Shown one piece after another: positions 1-7,234 of a stretch of DNA of 56,770 nucleotides. Every line of letters begins with the position of its first letter. The first letter of the stretch is position 1. This DNA is from an uncultured Oscillospiraceae bacterium. Lineage in GTDB: Bacteria; Bacillota; Clostridia; Oscillospirales; Oscillospiraceae. Both the position numbers and the translations under genes were made by a program. The stretch covers positions 1 to 56,770 of the forward strand of contig CAJUCA010000016.1 in assembly GCA_910585265.1 (NCBI GenBank), given 5' to 3'. Under the pieces are notes generated by a model. The model worked only from the letters and a program-made list of their open reading frames with translations, was not told where the DNA came from and made no database searches.

Positions 1-232
1 TTACATGGGGGACCCTCCCGGCTTTGAAGTAATTGGCAAGATATTATATCACCTTGTATCCAAAAGGGCAACAGTCTGCGGAAAAATTCGTATGTCCCGA
101 AAGGGGGCGGTACGGTGGAGGCTGTGGACGGGGCGGGGCGGACAGGCACGGCGGCGGGGCGGGGCGCATAGCTGTGGTTGAGGGGCCGCAGGCCCCGGAA
201 GGACAATCTGTGAAGACAGAGAGGGGAATTGA
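1..232. other. left edge, no clear gene
   Basis: No open frame here looks like a protein: the frames that stay open are Gly/Arg-rich translations of GC-rich DNA. A short hairpin GGGGCC/GGCCCC sits at about 182-196, just before the holin-like gene. It may be the tail of a phage structural region cut by the window edge, but nothing shows this directly. Confidence 0.3.
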
Positions 233-436
233 ATGAAAGAGGTATTGCTTCATCGGCTGGCCCGGCTGCTGTGCGTCAAGTCGCTGGTGACGCTGGCGTT
301 GACGGCGGTGTTCGCCTTTCTGGCGTTCACCGGGGAGGTCAGCCAGGATTTTATGACGGTGTATACCGTCATCATCGCCTTCTACTTCGGCACCCAGTCG
401 GAGCGGAAGCTGCAAAGCGGGGTGAACGGACAGTGA
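233..436 (+). CDS. small holin-like membrane protein
   Basis: A 67-aa protein with a hydrophobic segment at about residues 15-33 (VKSLVTLALTAVFAFLAF), a possible second one at 40-52 and a charged C-terminus. That is the shape of small phage holins, which let the endolysin reach the wall. The ATG follows a purine-rich GAGAGGGGAATTGA site. The stop overlaps the amidase start (GTGA at 433-436), so the two are translationally coupled, and it is this pairing, more than the sequence, that suggests a holin. Any other small membrane protein cannot be excluded. Confidence 0.6.
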   Translation: MKEVLLHRLARLLCVKSLVTLALTAVFAFLAFTGEVSQDFMTVYTVIIAFYFGTQSERKLQSGVNGQ

Positions 437-1263
437 AGCTGATCCGGTGTATTCTGACCGATAACGACTGCTTCAAGACAAAGCGGGCCATCAAGCCCAA
501 GGGGGTGATGGTACACTCCACCGGGGCGGACAATCCCACCCTGCGGCGGTATGTCCAGCCCGTGAAGGGCGGGGACGGGGACTACGCCGCGCTCATGGCC
601 CAGCTGGGCCGGAACAAGAACGGAAACCACTGGAACCGCCCGGGGCTGGACGTGTGCGTCCACGGCTTCATCGGGCAGCTGGCGGACAGATCTGTCGCGT
701 CGGTGCAGACCCTGCCCTGGACCCACCGGGGCTGGCACGCGGGCACCGGCACCAGCGGCGGCAGCGCGAACAATACCCATATCAGCTTTGAGATCTGCGA
801 GGACGGCTTGGCCGACCCGGCCTATTTCAAGCTGGTGTACCGGGAGGCGGTGGAGCTGACGGCCCACCTGTGCCAGGTCTGCGGCCTGGACCCGCTGGCG
901 GACGGGGTGGTGATCTGCCACAGCGAGGGCTACCGCCGGGGGGTGGCCTCCGGCCACGCCGATGTGGAGCACTGGTTTCCCCGCCACGGCAAGAGCATGG
1001 ACGATTTCCGGGCCGATGTGGCGGCGGAGCTGGTCCCTAAGCCGGAGCCGGAGCCTGACCCCGGCCCGAAGCCTGATCCGGAGGAGGATGATGAGATGAA
1101 GTATTACAAGACGCTGGACGAGGTGCCCGAGTATTACCGCCCCACGGTGGAGAAGCTGGTGGAGGCCGGGGCGTTGAGGGGCACGGCGGAGGATGTGCTG
1201 AACGTGTCCGAGGAATTCTGCCGCACCATGACGGTGCTGGACCGTCTGGGGAAGCTGGACTGA
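433..1263 (+). CDS. N-acetylmuramoyl-L-alanine amidase (phage-type endolysin)
   Basis: A 276-aa amidase_2/PGRP-fold enzyme that would cleave the MurNAc-L-Ala bond of peptidoglycan. The zinc-site pattern is visible: His28 in VMVHSTG, the HISFEICED strand with its Glu in the middle, and a late His in EHWFPRHGKSMDDFR. After about residue 195 a linker of Pro/Glu/Asp repeats leads to a C-terminal domain of about 55 residues (YKTLDEVPEYYRPTVEKLVEAG), probably a small wall-binding or SLH-like module. I chose GTG at 433 because it overlaps the holin stop; the longer frame upstream is only read-through. With the holin it forms a lysis cassette, although no other phage gene lies inside the window. Confidence 0.85.
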   Translation: MKLIRCILTDNDCFKTKRAIKPKGVMVHSTGADNPTLRRYVQPVKGGDGDYAALMAQLGRNKNGNHWNRPGLDVCVHGFIGQLADRSVASVQTLPWTHRGWHAGTGTSGGSANNTHISFEICEDGLADPAYFKLVYREAVELTAHLCQVCGLDPLADGVVICHSEGYRRGVASGHADVEHWFPRHGKSMDDFRADVAAELVPKPEPEPDPGPKPDPEEDDEMKYYKTLDEVPEYYRPTVEKLVEAGALRGTAEDVLNVSEEFCRTMTVLDRLGKLD

Positions 1264-1267
1264 AAAA

Positions 1268-1300
1268 GGGGGGACGCCTAAGACAGGCGTCCCCTCAAAT
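1268..1300 (+). terminator. intrinsic terminator after amidase
   Basis: Stem GGGGACGCCT (1270-1279) pairs with AGGCGTCCCC (1285-1294) around a 5-nt loop, six bases after the amidase stop. The following tract (tcaaattt) is only moderately U-rich. Confidence 0.75.
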
Positions 1301-1307
1301 TTCCCCC

Positions 1308-1336
1308 TTGACTTTTATGCTTGAAAGTGATAGAGT
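1308..1336 (+). promoter_or_regulatory. sigma-A promoter of the tyrosine operon
   Basis: TTGACT (1308-1313), a 17-bp spacer, TAGAGT (1331-1336). Initiation would be near 1343, about 25 nt before the leader peptide start. Confidence 0.65.
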
Positions 1337-1367
1337 ATCCACGAGCAGCCGAAAGGAGGCAGCAAGC

Positions 1368-1436
1368 ATGGATCGCCGGAGCTATGGGCATGGCTATTAC
1401 CGCTATTACGGTAGCGGCGTTTTGTCATGCCCTTGA
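1368..1436 (+). CDS. Tyr-rich leader peptide (attenuation)
   Basis: A 22-codon reading frame preceded by a strong ribosome site (GAAAGGAGGC, 1351-1360). Five of its 22 residues are tyrosine: codons at 1383, 1395, 1398, 1404 and 1407, the last four as two Tyr-Tyr pairs separated by Arg (GYYRYYG). The mRNA can fold over these codons: GGGCATG (1386-1392) with CATGCCC (1426-1432), and inside it CCGCTA (1400-1405) with TAGCGG (1412-1417). A terminator lies 26 nt after the stop and the next genes make tyrosine. By analogy with trp, his and phe leaders, ribosome stalling at Tyr codons when charged tRNA-Tyr is short should favour read-through. The exact antiterminator pairing was not resolved by eye. 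Confidence 0.75.
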   Translation: MDRRSYGHGYYRYYGSGVLSCP

Positions 1437-1461
1437 GCGGCGGTGCGGCACGGTTTGCGCG

Positions 1462-1490
1462 GCGGCCCTGAGGGGGCGGCCGCTTTTTTT
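1462..1490 (+). terminator. attenuator terminator upstream of aroF
   Basis: Stem GCGGCC (1462-1467) with GGCCGC (1478-1483), followed at once by seven T. It lies between the Tyr leader peptide and aroF, where a regulated terminator is expected, about 80 nt before the aroF start. Confidence 0.75.
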
Positions 1491-1570
1491 GCGGAAACGC
1501 GGAGCCTGAACCCGGCGGGCGCGGGCGCGGCGTGACGGCGGGAAATCAATTCAGAAGGGGAGAATCCACA

Positions 1571-2584
1571 ATGGTAGTGATTATGAAGCACGGCTTTACG
1601 CCGGAACAGCTGGATCAGGCCGTCCAGGCCATGGAGGCGGGCGGCGTCCGCGTCATGGTGTCCAAAGGCAGCGAGACCACCATTTTAGGCGCGGAGGGCG
1701 ACGCGGGCGGGCTGAACCAGGAGACCCTGGCCCAGCTCCCCGGCGTGGAGCGGGTCATGCAGGTGAGCGAGCCCTACAAGAAGGCCAACCGCAAGTACCA
1801 CCCCGACGACTCCGTCATTGACATCGGCGGCGTGTCCATCGGCGGGAAGAAGCTGGCGGTCATCGCCGGGCCCTGTTCCGTGGAGAGCGAGGAGCAGATT
1901 TTGGAGGTGGCCCAGTCCGTCCGGCAGTCCGGGGCGGCGGCCCTGCGGGGCGGGGCCTACAAGCCCCGTACCTCCCCCTACGCCTTCCAGGGCAAGGGGG
2001 TGGAGGGCGTCCTCCTGCTGGACGAGGCCCGGAAGGCCGCCGGCCTTCCCATCGTGTCCGAGCTGATGAGCGCGGATCAGCTCCCCCTGTTTGAGGAGGC
2101 GGTGGACGTGATCCAGATCGGGGCGCGGAATATGCAGAACTTCGACCTGCTGAAAAAGGTGGGCAGGACCAACAAGCCCATCCTGCTGAAGCGGGGGCTG
2201 TCCTCCACCATCGAGGAGTGGCTGATGAGCGCGGAATACATCATGGCGGGGGGGAACCCCAACGTGATCCTGTGCGAGCGGGGCATCCGCACCTTCGAGA
2301 CGTACACCCGCAACACCCTGGACCTGTCGGCGGTGCTGGCGGTGAAGCGGCAGAGCCACCTCCCCGTGGTGGTGGACCCGTCCCACGCCTGCGGCAAAGC
2401 GTGGATGGTGGAGCGCATGGCCATGGCGGCGGTGGCCGCCGGGGCGGACGGCCTGATCATCGAGGTGCACAACAACCCGTCCCGCGCCCTGTGCGACGGG
2501 GCGCAGTCGGTGACGCCGGACGAGTTCGGCGCGATGATGGACAAGCTGCGCCCCCTGGCCGCCTGCGTGGGCCGGGAGCTGTGA
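1571..2584 (+). CDS. aroF: 3-deoxy-7-phosphoheptulonate synthase (type I-beta)
   Basis: A 337-aa enzyme that condenses phosphoenolpyruvate and erythrose 4-phosphate, the first step of the shikimate pathway. Residues 1-70 form the ferredoxin-like (ACT-like) regulatory domain of the Thermotoga-type enzymes (MVVIMKHGFTPEQLDQAV). The barrel follows with IAGPCSVES, GGAYKPRTSPYAFQG, QIGARNMQNFDLL, LLKRGLSS and VVDPSHACGK, all family signatures. ATG 1571 was chosen for the AGAAGGGGAG site ahead of it; the frame is open further upstream but has no ribosome site. It is the first structural gene behind the Tyr leader and shares a transcript with a metallo-hydrolase and tyrA. The N-terminal domain suggests allosteric inhibition by Tyr or Phe in addition to attenuation. 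Confidence 0.95.
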   Translation: MVVIMKHGFTPEQLDQAVQAMEAGGVRVMVSKGSETTILGAEGDAGGLNQETLAQLPGVERVMQVSEPYKKANRKYHPDDSVIDIGGVSIGGKKLAVIAGPCSVESEEQILEVAQSVRQSGAAALRGGAYKPRTSPYAFQGKGVEGVLLLDEARKAAGLPIVSELMSADQLPLFEEAVDVIQIGARNMQNFDLLKKVGRTNKPILLKRGLSSTIEEWLMSAEYIMAGGNPNVILCERGIRTFETYTRNTLDLSAVLAVKRQSHLPVVVDPSHACGKAWMVERMAMAAVAAGADGLIIEVHNNPSRALCDGAQSVTPDEFGAMMDKLRPLAACVGREL

Positions 2585-2585
2585 C

Positions 2586-3350
2586 ATGGGGGACTGGTTC
2601 ACCATTGAGCGACTGGATGGGGACACCTTCGCCATCAGCGAGTACCGGCATTGGGAGGAGACCCATTGCTATCTGCTGCTGGGAACGGAGCGGGCCCTGC
2701 TGATTGACACGGGGCTGGGGGTGGCGGACATAGGGGCCGTGGTTCGGACGGTGACCCGACTTCCCATGACGGTGGTTACCACCCATGTCCATTGGGATCA
2801 CATTGGCGGGCACGGGTGCTTTGACACCATCGCCGTACACGAGCAGGAGCAGGACTGGCTGGACGGGCGGTTCCCGCTTCCCCCACAGGTTGTAAGGCAA
2901 AACCTCACAGCCAAGCCATGCGCGTTCCCGGCGGGCTTTGACCCGGAGCGGTACCGGGTTTTCCAGGGCAGGCCCCAGATTGTGTTTCGGGACGGCACAC
3001 AATTTGAATTGGGCGGCAGGACAGTGACCGTCATCCACACACCGGGCCACTCGCCGGGGCACTGCTGCTTCTATGAGCCGGAGCGGGGATTCCTGTATGC
3101 CGGGGATCTGATTTATGAGGGCTGCCTGGACGCTTTTTATCCCACCACAGATCCGGCGTTGTTTTTCCGATCGGTGCAGAGGATCGGCCGGATGGATGTG
3201 AAGCGGGTGCTGCCGGGACACCATCGGCTGGACATTCCCGCGACACGGATCGGAGAGGTCGAGGCCGCGTTCCGGCAGTTGGACAGGGATGGAAAGCTGA
3301 AGCAGGGCGGCGGGATCTTTGACTTTTGCTCCTTTCAGATACACATTTAA
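2586..3350 (+). CDS. MBL-fold metallo-hydrolase
   Basis: A 254-aa metallo-beta-lactamase-fold protein. The metal motif HxHxDH is at residues 67-72 (THVHWDHIGG); further ligands are in HTPGHSPGH, the Asp of YAGDLIYEG and the His of LPGHHR. The start is one base after the aroF stop, so the gene is co-transcribed and probably translationally coupled. Members of this superfamily hydrolyse thioesters, lactones, phosphodiesters or glutathione adducts; nothing here fixes the substrate. Its place between aroF and tyrA could mean a role in aromatic metabolism, or simply an inserted gene. Codon use matches the neighbours less strictly, with more AT-rich codons. Confidence 0.85.
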   Translation: MGDWFTIERLDGDTFAISEYRHWEETHCYLLLGTERALLIDTGLGVADIGAVVRTVTRLPMTVVTTHVHWDHIGGHGCFDTIAVHEQEQDWLDGRFPLPPQVVRQNLTAKPCAFPAGFDPERYRVFQGRPQIVFRDGTQFELGGRTVTVIHTPGHSPGHCCFYEPERGFLYAGDLIYEGCLDAFYPTTDPALFFRSVQRIGRMDVKRVLPGHHRLDIPATRIGEVEAAFRQLDRDGKLKQGGGIFDFCSFQIHI

Positions 3351-3377
3351 AAATGGAGTCAATGCGGGGTGTTGGAA

Positions 3378-4259
3378 ATGAAGAAAATTTTAGTGGTGGG
3401 CCTGGGCCTCATCGGCGGCTCGCTTGCCATGGCCCTCCGGGGCTTCGAGGACTTTGAGATCGTGGGGACGGACCGGTCCCCCGCCGTCCGGGAGCAGGCG
3501 GCGGAAAAGGGGGCGGGAGACCGGATCGCCCCCGGCCCCGGGCCGGAGCTGCCCGGAGCGGACGTGGTGGTGCTCTGCCAGGACCCGGCGGGGATCACCG
3601 GATTCCTGAAGGAGCATAAGGACCGTTTCAAGCCCGGCGCGCTGGTCACCGACGTGTGCGGCGTGAAAACCGCCGTCATGGAGGCCGCGGCCTGCCTGCC
3701 GGACGGGGTGGATTTCGTCGGCTGCCACCCCATGGCGGGCAAGGAGGTGTCCGGCATCGCCAACGCCGAGGGGGGGCTGTTCCGCAACACCCACTTCATC
3801 GTCACCCCCGGCCCCCGCTCCACCCCGGAGCATCTGGCCCTCCTGCGGCGGATGGCGGCCCACTGCCGCTTCGGGGACGTGATCGAGACCACCCCGGAGC
3901 GGCACGACGCCATGATCGCCTACACCAGCCAGCTCATGCACGTCATCGCCCTGTCGGTGTGCGACAACGACGAGCTGTTCGCCTGCCAGGGCTTCGAGGG
4001 CGGCTCCTTCCGGGACTGCACCCGGGTGGCGGCTCTGGACCCCGCCATGTGGGTACAGCTCTTTTCCCTCAACGCCCCCGCGCTGACCCAGGTGGTGCGG
4101 ACGCTGGAGAACCGGATGGGGCAGTACCGCCAGGCCATGGAGGCGGGGGACGTGGAGGCCCTGCGGGATATGCTGGCCCGGGCCTCCGATCGGAAGAAGC
4201 GGATCGACCTGGAGCGGGCCAGAGGCGACGACGTGCGGCCCGTCTTCCGAAATTCTTAA
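3378..4259 (+). CDS. tyrA: prephenate dehydrogenase
   Basis: A 293-aa NAD(P)-dependent enzyme converting prephenate to 4-hydroxyphenylpyruvate, the committed step to tyrosine. A Rossmann motif GLGLIGGS is at residues 8-15 and the family signatures FVGCHPMAGKE, the HFIVTP strand, the AYTSQLMHV helix and SFRDCTRVA follow. There is no added ACT or chorismate mutase domain. ATG 3378 is taken, with GGGGTGTTGGA ahead of it; GTG 3369 in the same frame would add three residues. It is the last gene of the leader-controlled operon, which fits the Tyr codons of the leader. Confidence 0.93.
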   Translation: MKKILVVGLGLIGGSLAMALRGFEDFEIVGTDRSPAVREQAAEKGAGDRIAPGPGPELPGADVVVLCQDPAGITGFLKEHKDRFKPGALVTDVCGVKTAVMEAAACLPDGVDFVGCHPMAGKEVSGIANAEGGLFRNTHFIVTPGPRSTPEHLALLRRMAAHCRFGDVIETTPERHDAMIAYTSQLMHVIALSVCDNDELFACQGFEGGSFRDCTRVAALDPAMWVQLFSLNAPALTQVVRTLENRMGQYRQAMEAGDVEALRDMLARASDRKKRIDLERARGDDVRPVFRNS

Positions 4260-4260
4260 A

Positions 4261-4289
4261 TTGACGGGGACGCTCCCCCGTGGTACACT
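4261..4289 (+). promoter_or_regulatory. sigma-A promoter before NUDIX gene
   Basis: TTGACG (4261-4266), 17-bp spacer, TACACT (4284-4289), in the 76-bp gap after tyrA. Confidence 0.55.
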
Positions 4290-4335
4290 GGGAGGGAGCG
4301 GTTAGGGAGCAGTTTAAAACCGCCGGGAGGCTGTT

Positions 4336-4815
4336 ATGGGCTATATCATGGATCTGCGGGCCTACGTGGGCCACCGCCCCCTGATTCAGGTGGGCTCCAG
4401 CGTGTTTGTGGAGGACGGGCAGGGCCGGGTCCTGCTTCAGCTCAGGAGCGACAACCATCAGTGGAGCTTTTCCGCCGCAGGCTCCATGGAGCCGGGGGAG
4501 TCGCCGGAGGAAGCCGCCCGCCGGGAGCTGCTGGAGGAGACGGGGTTGACGGCGGGCACTCTGGAGCGGTACGGCGTGTACGCCGGCCCGGAGGAGCATT
4601 ACTTTTACCCCAACGGCGACGAGGTATATAATGTGGAGTTTGCCTACGCCTGCCGGGACTGGTCGGGGACGCTGACCTGTCAGGAGGGCGAGGTGGACGA
4701 CCTGCGGTTCTTCTCGCTGGACGATCTTCCCGTCGGTGTGTCCGATCAGGTAAAGCGGCGGCTGCCGGACTGGCTCCGGCACAGACGGGCCGGGGAAGTC
4801 CCCGGGGCCGAATGA
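4336..4815 (+). CDS. NUDIX hydrolase
   Basis: A 159-aa NUDIX enzyme that would hydrolyse a nucleoside diphosphate linked to another group. The NUDIX box is complete at about residues 51-73: G-x5-E-x7-RELLEE-x-GL (from GSMEPGE to ETGL), with all metal-binding Glu residues. The N-terminal part (LIQVGSSVFVEDGQGRVLLQLR) is the usual first strand. The start follows GGGAGGCTGTT, and a promoter is readable 47 bp upstream. The substrate cannot be predicted. It is 13 bp from the AI-2E-type gene and probably shares its transcript. Confidence 0.9.
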   Translation: MGYIMDLRAYVGHRPLIQVGSSVFVEDGQGRVLLQLRSDNHQWSFSAAGSMEPGESPEEAARRELLEETGLTAGTLERYGVYAGPEEHYFYPNGDEVYNVEFAYACRDWSGTLTCQEGEVDDLRFFSLDDLPVGVSDQVKRRLPDWLRHRRAGEVPGAE

Positions 4816-4828
4816 CGGAGGGTGTGTC

Positions 4829-5974
4829 ATGGACAAAAAACTGTTTCGCAGCCTGATCCTGCTCATCACCTACGCGGTGGTGCTGGTGGCGGTGATCGTG
4901 AAGATCGACGCGGTGACGGGCTGGCTGGGCGGGGTGCTCGCCGCGTTCCAGCCCCTGATCATCGGCGGCGTCATCGCCTTCATTCTCAACCGTCCCTGTA
5001 ACTTCTTCGCGCGGCTGTATGAAAAGGCCCTGCCCGGCAAGGCCCAAGGGGCGGCCCGCCCCCTGGCGGCGGCCACGGCCTACCTCATCGTGGCGGCCTT
5101 TGTGACGGCCCTGGTGGCCCTGGTGGTGCCCGAGCTGACCCACAGCATCGAGATGTTCATCGGCAACCTGAACGCCTACGCCGCCAACTTCCAGGAGCTG
5201 TTCGACTGGCTGGCGGCCAAGCTGGAGCTGGAACAGCTGGCCAATCTGGACCTGTCGGCGGGGATCAGCGACTCGCTGAAAAACCTGCTCACTGGCGCGC
5301 TGGACGCCCTCACCAACACCCTGCCCCACCTCATCGGCATGACCGGCGTGCTGATCTCGGGGGTGGTGACCGGGGTGATTTCCTTCGTATTCTCCATCTA
5401 TATGCTGTCCGGCGGGCCCCGGCTGACGGCCCAATGCCGCCGTCTGGTCCGGGCCTACCTGCCGGGGAAGGCGGCGGACACGGTGCTGTCCGTCACCCGG
5501 CTCACGGCGGACACCTTCTCCAAGTACGTCAACGGCCAGATGGTTGAGGCCTGCATCCTGGGCAGCCTGTGCTTCCTGGGTATGTGCGTCCTCCGGTTCG
5601 ACTACGCGCCCCTGATCTCGGTGGCGGTGGGGGTGTTCGCCCTGATTCCCATCGCGGGGGCCTACCTGGGGGCGGTGCTGGCGGTGCTGCTGCTGGTGAT
5701 GATCGACCCCTGGCAGGCGGTGTGGTTCCTGGTGTTCCTGGTGTGCCTCCAGCAGCTGGAGGGGAACCTGATCTATCCCCGGGTGGTGGGCACGTCCATG
5801 GGCCTGCCAGGTATTTGGGTGCTGGCGGCGGTGACGGTGGGCGGCTCCCTGCTGGGGCTGCTGGGCATGGTGGTGAGCGTCCCCCTGGCGGCGGTGGCTT
5901 ACACCCTGCTGAAGCAGGACCTGCGGGTCAGGACGCCCGCCCCGGCGGCGGAGGAAACGCCCCCCGAGCCTTGA
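4829..5974 (+). CDS. AI-2E transporter family membrane protein
   Basis: A 381-aa polytopic membrane protein of the AI-2E exporter / PerM family. The layout is typical: two N-terminal helices (SLILLITYAVVLVAVIVKID and the GVLAAFQPLIIGGVIAFILNRP segment), a third near residue 90, a long amphipathic soluble middle (about 105-185), then about five helices including the family region DPWQAVWFLVFLVCLQQLEGNLIYPRVVG. A GGAGGGTGTGTC ribosome site precedes the ATG. Family members export signalling or small organic molecules, but many have no known substrate. Confidence 0.9.
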   Translation: MDKKLFRSLILLITYAVVLVAVIVKIDAVTGWLGGVLAAFQPLIIGGVIAFILNRPCNFFARLYEKALPGKAQGAARPLAAATAYLIVAAFVTALVALVVPELTHSIEMFIGNLNAYAANFQELFDWLAAKLELEQLANLDLSAGISDSLKNLLTGALDALTNTLPHLIGMTGVLISGVVTGVISFVFSIYMLSGGPRLTAQCRRLVRAYLPGKAADTVLSVTRLTADTFSKYVNGQMVEACILGSLCFLGMCVLRFDYAPLISVAVGVFALIPIAGAYLGAVLAVLLLVMIDPWQAVWFLVFLVCLQQLEGNLIYPRVVGTSMGLPGIWVLAAVTVGGSLLGLLGMVVSVPLAAVAYTLLKQDLRVRTPAPAAEETPPEP

Positions 5975-5981
5975 TTTCCAC

Positions 5982-6010
5982 TCATAATCCTGGGACAAAC
6001 CCCATATATA
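5982..6010 (+). promoter_or_regulatory. possible sigma-E sporulation promoter of yabP
   Basis: TCATAAT (5982-5988), 14-bp spacer, CATATATA (6003-6010), in the gap before yabP. This resembles the mother-cell sigma-E pattern (ATATT-like, 14-15 bp, CATACA-T), and yabP and yabQ belong to the sigma-E regulon in Bacillus. No sigma-A promoter was seen here. Confidence 0.35.
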
Positions 6011-6040
6011 TGGAACTATCTTGATAAGGGAGATGGTTCC

Positions 6041-6322
6041 ATGGCGTATGAAGGCGGCCTGTCCGCCCCCCACCATGTGGTGATCGAGGAGCGGAAAAGC
6101 CTGACGGTGTCCGGGGTGGAGGACGTGGAGCGGTTCGACGAGACCACCATCATGCTGTCCACCTCCAAGGGGGCCATGGTGGTGTCCGGGGAGAACCTGC
6201 ACATCGAGAAGCTGTCCCTGGACGGGGGCGATCTGAAGGTGGAGGGCGACATCGACGCCATCAGCTACGAGGACGACGCGGGGGGGAGCCGGGGCGGGTT
6301 CCTGGCCCGGCTGCTGCGCTGA
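6041..6322 (+). CDS. yabP: sporulation protein YabP
   Basis: A 93-aa YabP-family protein. The body HHVVIEERKSLTVSGVEDV then RFDETTIMLSTSKGAMVVSG and LHIEKLSLDGGDLKVEGDID is the conserved beta-rich YabP/YqfC fold. In Bacillus it acts in the mother cell during spore cortex and coat assembly. The ATG follows AAGGGAGATGGTTCC. The order yabP-yabQ-divIC-yabR is that of Bacillus and most Clostridia, which supports all four calls. Confidence 0.93.
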   Translation: MAYEGGLSAPHHVVIEERKSLTVSGVEDVERFDETTIMLSTSKGAMVVSGENLHIEKLSLDGGDLKVEGDIDAISYEDDAGGSRGGFLARLLR

Positions 6323-6325
6323 TCC

Positions 6326-7024
6326 ATGCACGTTGATATCGCGGGGCAGGCGGTGGTGTTTGGGCAGGGCTTCCTGCTGGGGGCTGCGCTGGGCCTGCTC
6401 TACGATGGGATGCGCACCCTGCGCCGGAGCATCCGGCTGGCCGCGCTGGCCTTCGTGCTGGATCTGCTGTTCTGGCTGGCGGCGGTGGCGGCCCTGTTCG
6501 CCCTCACCCTGCTGCGGGACAGCGGCGAGGTGCATCTGTACCATATGTTGGCCTTCCTGCTGGGGGGCGGCCTGTATTTTGTGACGCTGAGCCGTCTGGT
6601 GCTCCCGGTGCTGCTGTGGCTGGCGGGCATTGTGCGGGCGGTGTGGAGCTTTTTGACGGCCCCGGCCCGGGCCGCGGGGCGGGCCGGAAAAAAATTTTTA
6701 AAAAACCGAAAAAAACACTTTCAAAATTGGCTGGAATGGTATAAAATAAATATGATACACCGTTTTGCCAAGTACGGAGGAGAGGGGGCGGCGACAGATG
6801 AGGGTCAAACGCGCGGGCATTGCCACAAAGCTGCTGGTGCTGGTGCTGCTGGCGGTTCTGGCCGCCGGCCTGCTGTCCACCCAGGCAAAGCTGACCGAGG
6901 CCCGAAGCGCGCGGGACGAGCTGGCCCGCCAGGTGGAGGAGCAGCGGGAGGCCAACGCCGCCCTGGCGGACGATATCGCCCACAGCGGCGACCCGGAGTA
7001 CCTGGCGGACATCGCCAGAAGTAG
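6326..7024 (+). CDS. yabQ: spore cortex biosynthesis protein YabQ, with read-through tail
   Basis: An integral membrane protein required for cortex formation. Residues 1-145 are convincing YabQ: three to four helices (AVVFGQGFLLGAALGLLYDG, LAALAFVLDLLFWLAAVAAL, HMLAFLLGGGLYFVTLSRL and the next), then a basic tail FLKNRKKHFQNWLEWYKI. From about residue 150 to 232 the frame goes on as Gly/Arg/Pro-rich residues that overlap divIC by 227 bp in another frame. This is almost certainly not native-like protein, so the true end is probably near 6760. The tail lies just after A- and T-rich runs (6688-6722) prone to slippage or sequencing indels. Confidence 0.8.
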   Translation: MHVDIAGQAVVFGQGFLLGAALGLLYDGMRTLRRSIRLAALAFVLDLLFWLAAVAALFALTLLRDSGEVHLYHMLAFLLGGGLYFVTLSRLVLPVLLWLAGIVRAVWSFLTAPARAAGRAGKKFLKNRKKHFQNWLEWYKINMIHRFAKYGGEGAATDEGQTRGHCHKAAGAGAAGGSGRRPAVHPGKADRGPKRAGRAGPPGGGAAGGQRRPGGRYRPQRRPGVPGGHRQK

Positions 7025-7076
7025 GCTGGGCCTGCTGGAGCCGGACGAGATCGAGTTTGTCGATTCTTCGAAGTAG
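6798..7076 (+). CDS. divIC: septum formation initiator DivIC/FtsB family
   Basis: A 92-aa bitopic protein: short basic N-terminus, one transmembrane helix (TKLLVLVLLAVLAAGLLS, about 10-27), then a coiled coil (KLTEARSARDELARQVEEQREAN) and a small domain YLADIARSRLGLLEPDEIEF, whose signature ARxxLGLxxPGE-like end identifies DivIC/FtsB. In the divisome it pairs with FtsL. ATG 6798 was chosen because GGAGGAGAGGGGG lies directly before it; an ATG at 6765 in the same frame lacks a good site. It overlaps the open tail of yabQ. Confidence 0.88.
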   Translation: MRVKRAGIATKLLVLVLLAVLAAGLLSTQAKLTEARSARDELARQVEEQREANAALADDIAHSGDPEYLADIARSRLGLLEPDEIEFVDSSK

Positions 7077-7234
7077 AAGCGCGGAGAAGCGGAAAGCGGC
7101 TGAGCGGCGGTGTGTGCCAGTGGCATACGTCTACCGCACGACCGAGCCGAAGGTGAGAACCTGGCCGCTTCGCAGCGTGACAACTGGCTTCCGTGGGAAA
7201 AATCCATACATACTGAGAGGGAAAAAAGAGATTT

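Noticed and set aside
1321..1509. A 62-residue frame across the leader of aroF
   Set aside because: Different frame from the Tyr-rich leader peptide and without a ribosome site; the leader explains the region better.
4442..6544. A 700-codon minus-strand frame
   Set aside because: Antisense to the NUDIX, AI-2E-type, yabP and yabQ genes; low-complexity Gln/His/Arg-rich translation without any motif or ribosome site.
7077..7234. Possible tRNA or small gene between divIC and yabR
   Set aside because: No cloverleaf with a TTCRA-type arm and no credible start; it is treated as plain leader sequence.
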